Assembly (NCBI GenBank): GCA_003537755.1
Contig: DPQS01000007.1
Span: 10,296-18,094 of the forward strand
Origin: Clostridiales bacterium
GTDB taxonomy: Bacteria; Bacillota; Clostridia; Christensenellales; CAG-314
Reading direction: 5' to 3'
DNA: 7,799 bases
Shown: one piece after another, positions 1-6,401 of the stretch
Numbering within the stretch: the stretch's first letter is position 1
Layout: every line of letters starts with the position of its first letter
Notes under the pieces: generated by a model
Told to the model about the DNA's origin: nothing
Database searches by the model: none
The model's input: the letters and a program-made list of their open reading frames with translations, nothing else
Made by a program: the position numbers and the translations under genes

Positions 1-842
1 GCCGTTGACAGACCGTAGTCGCGCGAGCCTGTACCAAGGCCTAAGCGGTACACGTAGGTGCCGATAATCTCGCCCGTTTCACGCGTGTAGGAATTTATCA
101 TGGCGTAGACCTGCTCAAAGCCTGCGTCCATCAGGTAGCCGATACGAATGATAAGCATTACGATGATGGTAGGCATTATGGCAGGTATGGTGATGCTGAA
201 TATCTGTTTAATTTTGCTTGCGCCGTCAATCTTCGCCGCTTCGTACAGCGCGGGGTCGATTGCCGTAATGGCGGCAATATAAACGATTGAACTGTAGCCG
301 ATTTCTTTCCAGCCGGACAATATTACGACAAGCCAGCGGAACCAGGCAGGTTCACCCATGAAGTAAATCGGGTCTGCGCCGAACAACAAATCGCGCAGGT
401 TGTTGACGGGACCGTAAATGCCGAAGATATTGTTGAAAATACCCACTATTACTACCCACGACACGAAGTGCGGCAAAAATACCAGCCCTTGCACCAGTTT
501 GGAAAACTTCTGATTGCGAAGTTCCGAAACCATTACCGCAAGCAGTACAGGCAACGGAAACAGAATGACAATCTTCATTACGGAGATGATAAGCGTGTTG
601 GATATGTACCGCAAAATTTCCGGGTCGGACACCAATATTTTGAAGTTGTCAAGCGTCCACGAAGCGCGGTTAAACGCTTCGAACACGGGATACCGTCCGA
701 AATTCGGGTTGTCCTTAAACGCAATCAGTATGCCCGCCATGGGCAAATAGGAAAACACCAAAGCGAACAGTACCGCAGGTATTACAAAGGGTATCAGGCT
801 TTTGTGTTTTTTAAGTCGGTGCGCCAAAGTGTTGCTTTTCAT
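1..842 (-). CDS. ABC transporter permease, LplB type (partial, 3' end cut by window edge)
   Basis: This is an inner-membrane subunit of a carbohydrate ABC importer; with a partner permease it forms the channel that takes substrate from the binding protein encoded just upstream. I translated 280 residues by hand before the window edge; relatives have roughly 300-320, so only the end is missing. Hydrophobic segments lie near residues 15-41, 78-106, 117-140, 168-192 and 219-238. Family hallmarks are visible: 'FVIPAVLFALVFSYLPMAG' near the N-terminus, 'FLPHFVSW' at 122-129, 'GWKEIGYSSIVYIAA' at 177-191, and the EAA loop starting 'YEAAKIDGASK' at 200, which docks on the ATPase, ending in 'ITIPAI'. 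The ATG at 842-840 follows a strong GGAGGTGA (860-853) with 10 nt spacing. It lies 140 nt downstream of the binding-protein gene and is almost certainly co-transcribed with it. The ATPase is often encoded elsewhere in this family. Substrate is unknown; I see no frameshift. Confidence 0.95.
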   Translation of the reverse strand, partial: MKSNTLAHRLKKHKSLIPFVIPAVLFALVFSYLPMAGILIAFKDNPNFGRYPVFEAFNRASWTLDNFKILVSDPEILRYISNTLIISVMKIVILFPLPVLLAVMVSELRNQKFSKLVQGLVFLPHFVSWVVIVGIFNNIFGIYGPVNNLRDLLFGADPIYFMGEPAWFRWLVVILSGWKEIGYSSIVYIAAITAIDPALYEAAKIDGASKIKQIFSITIPAIMPTIIVMLIIRIGYLMDAGFEQVYAMINSYTRETGEIIGTYVYRLGLGTGSRDYGLST

Positions 843-873
843 TGTCGTGCGCTCACCTCCGCAATGTCGTCCG

Positions 874-893
874 CGGCGGCAAAATCACCGCCG
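874..893 (-). promoter_or_regulatory. Strong GC hairpin between binding-protein and permease genes
   Basis: A perfect 6-bp inverted repeat (CGGCGG at 874-879, CCGCCG at 888-893) with an 8-nt loop sits in the 140-nt gap, 13 nt before the permease ribosome binding site. In the transcribed (minus) direction it is not followed by a T run, so it is not a canonical terminator for this operon. Hairpins between binding-protein and permease genes are known in other ABC operons (malE-malF is the classic case) to protect the upstream message and give more binding protein than permease. That role is inferred here. On the plus strand it is followed by TGTTTTAT, so it could weakly stop antisense transcription. 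Confidence 0.45.
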
Positions 894-982
894 TGTTTTA
901 TCATTGTTCCGGACGCAAATTACATCGTTTTAACGTGCAAAATGCGCCCGAAATCCGTATACGTAAGTAAAAATCGATTACA

Positions 983-2533
983 TCACTTGTTGTTTGCCTT
1001 GTACCACGCGTTGACGGCTTCCGTCGCCTTTGCGCAACATTGTTGTCCGTTAAGTTTGGTCAGGTACTCGGCAAGTTTGCCCGTGCCGTCCTTCATCATG
1101 ATGTACATCTGATCCTGCGCGTACTCTTCTATTGCCGAACGGTTTGCGTTGTAGTCGGCAATGGGCGGAGTGTAGTCTGTGATGTTGTGTACGCCTACGG
1201 CGTCTGCGTCGGTCATAAGCAAAGACCACGCGCGGAACAGTTCGGGTTGCTTGCGAACACGTGCCTTCCAGTAGTCGGTGTACTTGCTTTCGTTGGTGCC
1301 CGTCAGGTAGTAACTCGCGTCGTCCTTTTCCGAGAAGTTTGCGGCAGGCAGGTAGCCTTGTGCCTCACTGTACGTCCAGTGAACGTTTTCCGTGCCAAGC
1401 ACAATTTCGCGGAAGTTGTGTTCGGTGTCGGTGTCCTTAATCTTGGAATTCATCCAGTCAAGCACGTAGCCGACGTTTTCCGCCATGTAGTACGGCACGC
1501 CGACGATGTAGGAATACCCGCCCGAGCGATACACCTTTTCCACTGCGTTTGCGTCACTCTTCAAGGCGCGCAGATAGGTAAGGTATTCGTCAAGGGTGCT
1601 GCCTGCTTCCAGTTCGGTAATTTTGCCCGTGCTGCGCATGCTGTTGACAATGCTTGGCACCGTCCACAGCGAGCAGGCGTATGCGGCGGCGTTGTCGTTG
1701 ACAAAGTTGTTGATGCAGTCGGAAGCCTTGTTGGTGCCGACAGCCATGTCGATGTATCCCTTGGAATACAGTCCGTGCATGTAATCTACGTAATCCTTGT
1801 AGCGAGGTGCGTTCATGTAGTACAGCACCTGCGTTGTGCCGTCGACGGTGTATTCCTGCCAGTCGGTGTAAATGCCGAACGCGGCGGAAATTGCGTACAC
1901 AAGCGGCGTGTATCTGTCAAATGTAAGGGCAGGTCTGCCGATTTTTTCCGTCAGCACCTTGAGGACGTTTTCAAATTCGTCAAGCGTTGTTGGCAACTCG
2001 AGATTGCACTGCAACATAAGGTCGTTGTTGAACACAATCGGGTTTTCGATGTTGTCGCTTGAAGCGCGTTCCGGTATGCCGTAAATTTTGCCGTTTACCG
2101 TAACAACGCCCCACGACTCTTCGGAAATCTCGCTGAGCATGTCGGGCGCAAACTTTTTGAGTGCGTCGGTAAGGTCGACAAGCATATCGTCCTTTACAAG
2201 GTCGGCAAATTGATCCTTGGTAAGTTTGATTGCGTCATACGGACGTTTGTCCATAAGTTCGTTGTTGAGCGTCTTGGAAGCGTCGGCGGCAGGCAACTGT
2301 GTGTAAGTTGTCTTGTATCCCGTCAGACGTTCGATTGTCTGCGCCGTAAGCGAATTGTTTACCGTGCCGATTTCGTAGCCGGAGTAAGGCATAAGCACAG
2401 ACAGGTCGCGTTTTTGACCGAGGTCGATATCATAGTTGATTTCGTATTCGCTTGACGTGCCGCCGCATGCAACTAATGACATCAGCGCGGCTACGCACAT
2501 CACGACAGCCAGTATGATACTGAGTTTTTTCAT
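983..2533 (-). CDS. Extracellular solute-binding lipoprotein, LplA-type (sugar ABC importer)
   Basis: This is the lipid-anchored binding protein of a carbohydrate ABC importer: it captures substrate outside the cell and hands it to the permease encoded next. It has 516 residues, normal for the large LplA-type group. A signal peptide starting MKKLSIILAV ends in the lipobox LVAC, so Cys23 becomes the lipidated N-terminus. The lobes follow the family pattern: 'DLSVLMPYSGYE' at 43-54 as the first strand; 'LVDLTDALKKFAPDM' at 118-132; 'GKIYGIPE' at 148-155; 'IVFNNDLM' at 166-173; 'PTTLDEFENVLKVL' at 181-194, the usual 'P.T.dEf...l' helix; and a C-terminal helical stretch from about 460. The ATG at 2533-2531 has GGAGGTA (2547-2541) 7 nt upstream, which fixes the start. 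A vicinal Cys pair (499-500) near the C-terminus is odd for an exported protein. Family assignment is firm; the ligand cannot be read from sequence. Confidence 0.95.
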   Translation of the reverse strand: MKKLSIILAVVMCVAALMSLVACGGTSSEYEINYDIDLGQKRDLSVLMPYSGYEIGTVNNSLTAQTIERLTGYKTTYTQLPAADASKTLNNELMDKRPYDAIKLTKDQFADLVKDDMLVDLTDALKKFAPDMLSEISEESWGVVTVNGKIYGIPERASSDNIENPIVFNNDLMLQCNLELPTTLDEFENVLKVLTEKIGRPALTFDRYTPLVYAISAAFGIYTDWQEYTVDGTTQVLYYMNAPRYKDYVDYMHGLYSKGYIDMAVGTNKASDCINNFVNDNAAAYACSLWTVPSIVNSMRSTGKITELEAGSTLDEYLTYLRALKSDANAVEKVYRSGGYSYIVGVPYYMAENVGYVLDWMNSKIKDTDTEHNFREIVLGTENVHWTYSEAQGYLPAANFSEKDDASYYLTGTNESKYTDYWKARVRKQPELFRAWSLLMTDADAVGVHNITDYTPPIADYNANRSAIEEYAQDQMYIMMKDGTGKLAEYLTKLNGQQCCAKATEAVNAWYKANNK

Positions 2534-2600
2534 AGAGTTTTACCTCCGTTTGTATTTATTCCGAATTAACCGAAAACCCGATTTATTAAACAAAAAACCG

Positions 2601-2641
2601 GTTTGTCGTATCAGCTGTTTTACAAACAAAACTGCGTTTGT
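2601..2641 (-). repeat. Three-box inverted repeat between glycosidase and binding-protein genes
   Basis: The 107-nt gap (2534-2640) contains three 6-nt boxes: on the minus strand ACAAAC (2641-2636), GTTTGT (2627-2622) and ACAAAC (2606-2601). The middle box can pair with either neighbour, giving two mutually exclusive hairpins (loops of 8 and 15 nt). The second is followed by CGGTTTTTTG. The first box overlaps the last base of the glycosidase stop codon. The layout looks like a weak terminator or attenuator, but each stem has only two G-C pairs. A palindrome AAACCGGTTT overlaps the last box (2595-2604). I see no strong promoter in the gap; the best match is TTGTTT, 17 nt, GTTAAT, which is poor. 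Confidence 0.3.
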
Positions 2642-4041
2642 CAGCCATTATTTTTCTTTGTTTCGTCCTTTTTGCGGCAAACAAGTACCGCAGCCGTCGC
2701 GACGGCGATCAGCATTACCGCCGATGTCGTTCCGACAATTCCGAAGCAGCCTTGCGAGTTGTCACCCGGCGCAGGATCGGGGGTCGGAGTCGGGTCAGGC
2801 GTGGGGTCAGGTGTCGGATCGGGGTCGGGGGCTACGTCGGTTTTCCTTTCCACCAGCATCAGCGCGTTGCTTACCTTGCGCATTTGTCCGTCGGACGGCC
2901 TGTTGCGGCACACAAGTTTGTCGCCCTCAAGCACCACCGATGTTGTCGAGCCGCCGCCGTCCAGTTCCAGCGCGAAACGCGCCCCGAGCAGGGAAGCCAA
3001 CTGTGCCTCTTCGTTTACGGTAATGCCCACCGCGTAACCTGCCTGTCTGCCGTCCAGCATACAAACAAACATCGTGCCGTCGGCCTTGACGCCCACAAAG
3101 GTGCGCGGCGCGGCGACGTTGCCCATGTTGTCGGTGTGGCAATTGGTGTTTATTGTTCCGTCGTTTACCAGTATGTCGTATCCGCCAAGCACCCACGTGC
3201 AACCGCTGTAATTGCCCTGCGGAATTTCTACAAGGCTTACGTTTACGCCGTAGGTTACGTTGTCAAAGAAAAATTGAGCGTTTTGCCCCTTTACCGCCAC
3301 GACAAACTGATTGCTTTTGACGGTGAAAGATTTGTCGTCGGTCACTTGCCCTTGGGTAAGTCTGCGCGACGTGCCCCACACGGGCAACTGCCGCAAGTTT
3401 GTACTTGTTGTGCCAACGACGTATTTTCCCGAGCCGTCGGCATTGTACGTGCCGGGGTCGGTGTAGACGGCAATTTCGTTGTCGTCGGGGGCGGAATTGT
3501 ACTTGTTTATGTCAAATAGGTGTTGCTGTCCGTCGGCGGTTTCCACAAGTAATTTTGCGGCGACGTCCGTCATGCGCCCGACGACAACCTTGCCTTTGTT
3601 GTCAAATCCGATACAGTGCTTTGTCGCAAACGAACCTTTGCTTACGACAATGCCGTTGTTTACGTAGGATTCCATATTTGACCCCGAGTTGAGGTCGAAG
3701 TAATCCCCGTTGGTGGCAAAAATAACCTTTCTGCCGCTTGTCTGTGTGTAATTTTCGGCAATTTCCGTTACGGTGGACTTGGTTGTCACCGAACCGTTGC
3801 GCACGCTGTGGATGACCCACTCGTACTTTGCGTCGCTTGCCGTGGCGTTGTATTCGCCGTAAAACAGCGATTGACTGACGCCCTTTACCTTGGTCTGCTT
3901 TTCCTTGTAGACAAATCCGTCCTGCTCCGACATGTAATCGGGATTGTCAAACACTTGCGCCGTAAACGCCGACGCCGCAAACGGAACTGTGAAAGAGGCA
4001 ATCAAAAGCACTACCGCTACATAGAATAATGTTTTTTTCAT
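2641..4041 (-). CDS. Secreted phosphodiester glycosidase (NAGPA domain) with C-terminal membrane anchor
   Basis: This is a member of the phosphodiester glycosidase family (NAGPA, Pfam PF09992), named after the enzyme that removes GlcNAc from a phosphodiester; bacterial members are often annotated as exopolysaccharide biosynthesis proteins. From the chosen start it has 466 residues. A signal peptide (MKKTLFYVAVVLLIASF and on) has a likely cut after 'AASA' near residue 25. Family motifs in order: 'NGDYFD' 111-116, 'VLGGYDILVNDG' 284-295, 'APRTFVGV' 311-318, 'LDGRQAGYAVG' 329-339, 'ELDGGGSTT' 359-367, 'NRPSDG' 380-385, 'VSNAL' 390-394. Then come a Pro/Asp/Thr stalk (405-425), 'GCFG' at 431-434, a membrane segment to 455 and a basic tail, so the enzyme should be displayed on the cell surface. 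The frame stays open to an ATG at 4137, but I prefer 4041 because the signal peptide begins there and the extension contains a strong hairpin. Neither start has a good Shine-Dalgarno. The physiological substrate is unknown. Confidence 0.88.
   Translation of the reverse strand: MKKTLFYVAVVLLIASFTVPFAASAFTAQVFDNPDYMSEQDGFVYKEKQTKVKGVSQSLFYGEYNATASDAKYEWVIHSVRNGSVTTKSTVTEIAENYTQTSGRKVIFATNGDYFDLNSGSNMESYVNNGIVVSKGSFATKHCIGFDNKGKVVVGRMTDVAAKLLVETADGQQHLFDINKYNSAPDDNEIAVYTDPGTYNADGSGKYVVGTTSTNLRQLPVWGTSRRLTQGQVTDDKSFTVKSNQFVVAVKGQNAQFFFDNVTYGVNVSLVEIPQGNYSGCTWVLGGYDILVNDGTINTNCHTDNMGNVAAPRTFVGVKADGTMFVCMLDGRQAGYAVGITVNEEAQLASLLGARFALELDGGGSTTSVVLEGDKLVCRNRPSDGQMRKVSNALMLVERKTDVAPDPDPTPDPTPDPTPTPDPAPGDNSQGCFGIVGTTSAVMLIAVATAAVLVCRKKDETKKNNG
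2767..2829 (-). repeat. Pro-Asp/Pro-Thr stalk-coding tandem repeat
   Basis: This short-period coding repeat of CCx GAx/ACx codon pairs encodes residues 405-425 of the glycosidase, an alternating run of PDP and PTP units. Such rigid, extended stalks commonly lift a catalytic domain off the cell surface. Here it joins the NAGPA domain to the C-terminal anchor. Codons vary between units, so the repeat is not recent, but slippage could still change its length between strains. Confidence 0.85.
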
Positions 4042-4244
4042 GGTTTTGTCAATACGTTTGCTTGTTTTTATGTCGCAGTCCGCGGTTTTTACGCCGCGGA
4101 CATGCAACAAAATTGTAGTTGTTTTTTTCGATGCCATGCGGCACCGACATTGTTATGTTTTTTGAACTGAAATTACAAACTTAGCAGCAGCCTGCCCGAA
4201 AGAACGGGAAACGCCGTTTGCGAAGTTGTCTGCGCCCTGGCAAA
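4042..4244 (-). other. Intergenic region between repeat lipoprotein and glycosidase genes
   Basis: This 203-nt gap holds the hairpin and -10-like box described separately. A 96-nt in-frame upstream extension of the glycosidase frame (4042-4137) is probably not translated. I looked for a terminator of the lipoprotein gene just after its stop: only a 5-bp stem (AACGG/CCGTT, 4207-4222 region) without a proper T tract is visible. Read-through into the glycosidase gene is therefore possible. Confidence 0.4.
4078..4117 (-). promoter_or_regulatory. Leader of the glycosidase gene: perfect 8-bp inverted repeat plus -10-like box
   Basis: GTCCGCGG (4078-4085) and CCGCGGAC (4094-4101) form a perfect 8-bp stem with an 8-nt loop. 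GCA/TGC flanks (4075-4077 and 4103-4105) can extend it across a one-base bulge. Just upstream in the transcribed direction lies TACAAT (4117-4112), a 5/6 match to the -10 consensus, though I see no convincing -35. If that box is used, the transcript would begin at the foot of the hairpin and the leader before the ATG at 4041 would be about 65 nt. There is no T run in the transcribed direction, so it is not a terminator for the upstream gene. No Shine-Dalgarno is visible between hairpin and ATG. The structure is seen; the role is inferred. Confidence 0.4.
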
Positions 4245-6401
4245 TCAGCCCTGAGCTTCCGTTGTCGGAGCGACGTAAGAAACGTCTGTACCCAAATTAC
4301 GGTTTCCGTACATCAGTCCGCGTGCAGTGTTGCCGTCTGTTCCGCCGTTGGGCGCGATGATTACATACTGACCTTCTTCAAGGGCGTCAAATGCTTCCTT
4401 GGCATATCCTTCCGCCGTGCAAATGTTGCCTACGCCTTTGTTTTCGGCATCCCAGTACTTTGCGCTTGCGCCGTCGTAAATTTTGACAACCTTGTCCGTT
4501 GCTTTGTCAACGATAAACGCCACACCGAAACTGCCCGTGTAGGTTGTGCCGGTAAAGCCGTAGTCGTAAATTGCAAAGATGGGCGTTCCTGTGTATTCCG
4601 CATTGATTGCAACCTTGGACGCGTCTGCGTAAAACGTTTTTGTGCCGACGGTAACCGTCATGTACGTAACCTGTGCAGTAGCGGCTGCAGGTACCGTTGC
4701 GCCGCCGATTGTCACTGTCTTGCCGAACGCGCGGTTTGCCACAAGGAACGCGCGTCCCGCATTGTTGTTTTTGCCGCCGTTGAAGCCGACAATCATTGTT
4801 TCGCCCGGTTTAAGCGCGTTGAATGCGTCCAACGTCATTGTAGCCTGCGTGTAGAAACTTCCTGCCGCAACGCCGCCGGCATTGTCTGCGTCGTAGTACT
4901 TGCCGTTGAAGCCGTCGTAAATTTTGACGATTTTGCCGGTAGCATCAAATACAAACACTTCGCTCCAGCCTGCCTTTGTAACAACGCCGTTGTAACCGTA
5001 GGTGTACACTGCAAAGTCAACGTCCTTTGCCGCGATGTCGCCGTTAACCTTGACCGTCGCATTGTAGAACGTGTTGCCGTTTACCACCACTTTGCTTGTG
5101 AAGTCCGTTTCCGCAGCCTTTACGGTAATGCCGCTTACGGTCAGTTCCGCACCGATGGTTTTGTTGCCAAGAAGGAAGGCTCTTTCTTCGTTTGCGCCGC
5201 CTTTGTTTACGGCAACAAGCAACCATTCGTTTGCTTTAAGCGAATCCAGCGCGGCTGTAAGGTAGCCTGCGGCTGTAATTTTGCCCGTGATGCCCTCGGT
5301 GTTGTCGGCGTCGTAATACTTGGCATTGGCACCGTCGTAAATACGGGCGACTTTGCCGTCGGCACCCATTACGAACGCTGCGCCGTAGCCGTTTGCAAAG
5401 TTAAGCGAGCCGGTAAAAGCAGTCGTAAAGATGTAGAAAGAGTAATCCGTTGCCGTTTTGGTTGTTGTGTTGACAGCAACCTTTGCCGTGTCAACAGTGT
5501 AAGACTTGCCGTTGACGGAAACGGTAACTTCGTCTTTGGGTTCATCGGCGAAGTTGAAGCCCGTCAGTGTAACCTTTTTGCCGATGGATCCGTCGGTGCG
5601 CAAGCCGAGTGCAAACGTACGTGCAGAGTCTGCGGCGTTTGCTCCGTCGTTGGGGAACACTACAAGGATTTCGCCGTCGGCAAGAGCCGCAAAGGCGTCA
5701 TTAGCGTATGTGTTTGTGTTCACCTTTTCGGTAGTTTTGCCGGTTGCGTCGTACAAGCCGCCGTTTGCGCCGTCAATTACCTTGACAAGCGTTCCGTATT
5801 GGTCGATGACGACAGCCGCTCCGAAACCGTTGATGACAACGTTGCCCGTAAATGCCTTGGTGAACACCACCATTTTCATCTTGGCAGCTTCGCCGGCGGC
5901 AAGTTCCTTGTTGTAAGCGTACTTGTCTTCCGTAGCGGTAAAGGTCTTTTCGCCCACAGTAAAGGTGTAAGCCTGTGCTTCAAACGTAATACCGGGGAAT
6001 GTAACGTCCGCACCGATAGTCTTGGCATTTAAGAAAAATTTGCGCGAGCCGCCCTCTGCGTTGTTTGCGGTCGAGTTGGGCGCAATGATTACGATTTCGC
6101 CATCCTTGCGGCTTGCCATTGCTTCGGCGATGTAGCCGGCAGGCGTGCATTTGGTTTCGTCCTGAATACCGCCTGCGTTGCTTTCGTCGTAGTACTTGCC
6201 GTTTGCCCCGTCATAGATACGGACCAACTTGCCGTACTTGTTTACCACAAACGCAATACCGTGACCGTTGTTCAAGGCGATTTCCTTGTTGAATGCAGCC
6301 GTGTACACGATAAACGAATACTTGCCTACTGCCGTCAGATCTTGGTCGATTGCAATGTTGTCGTTCAACACAAGGTATTCCTTTTCGCCTACTGCAACTT
6401 T
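4245..6401 (-). repeat. Five tandem ~435-bp coding repeats (protein units of ~145 aa)
   Basis: The units cover roughly residues 411-555, 556-700, 701-845, 846-987 and 988-1117 of the lipoprotein. Each opens with a V-x-V-G/N-x-K-x-F/Y strand ('VAVGEKEYLV', 'FTVGEKTFTA', 'VSVNGKSYTV', 'VVVNGNTFYN', 'VTVGTKTFYA'). Next come a 'YSFIVYTAAF'-like strand, then 'G-x-AFV...GK-V-x-IYDGANGKYYDA-x-N-x-GG', a helix-like 'AGY...A...L..GE', an 'IIAPN-x-G' segment, 'R-x-FL' and 'IGA-x-VT..GI'. The Asp of the core motif falls at 474, 620, 766, 907 and 1053, a spacing of 146, 146, 141 and 146. DNA identity between units is clearly lower than protein pattern conservation, so these are old, selected repeats and not a recent expansion. 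The last unit ends only 11 residues before the stop. Confidence 0.85.

Noticed and set aside
468..1112. A 214-codon open frame on the plus strand across the permease gene and the gap
   Set aside because: It lies opposite a permease with clear membrane segments and EAA loop and runs through both the gap and the end of the next gene; low-complexity basic translation.
1040..2062. A 340-codon open frame on the plus strand opposite the binding-protein gene
   Set aside because: Entirely antisense to a clear LplA-type gene, with His/Val/Cys-rich composition and no ribosome binding site or family motif.
2638..3519. Overlapping plus-strand frames opposite the glycosidase, including a Gly-Val/Gly-Ser repeat
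   Set aside because: The Gly-Ser/Gly-Val repeat is simply the reverse complement of the Pro-Asp-Pro-Thr stalk codons; the real frame has seven NAGPA motifs.
866..4101. Similar CCGCGGAC...GACA sequences at 866-876 and 4072-4085, both near hairpins in leaders
   Set aside because: The match is about 12 bases with a 3-base insertion, and the hairpins differ otherwise; chance in GC-rich leader stems is enough to explain it.
4195..4244. Possible intrinsic terminator after the repeat lipoprotein gene
   Set aside because: Only 4- to 5-bp stems are present and no T tract follows on the minus strand.
4218..6032. A 604-codon open frame on the plus strand opposite the repeat lipoprotein
   Set aside because: The opposite strand has a lipobox, a strong ribosome binding site and a five-fold domain repeat. 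The plus-strand translation is rich in Cys, Val and Arg, has no recognisable domain, and merely mirrors the repeats. It is a shadow of codon bias.
4245..6401. Coding repeats as a CRISPR array or recent tandem duplication
   Set aside because: The period is about 435 bp, the repeats are conserved as protein and diverged as DNA, and the frame is continuous.
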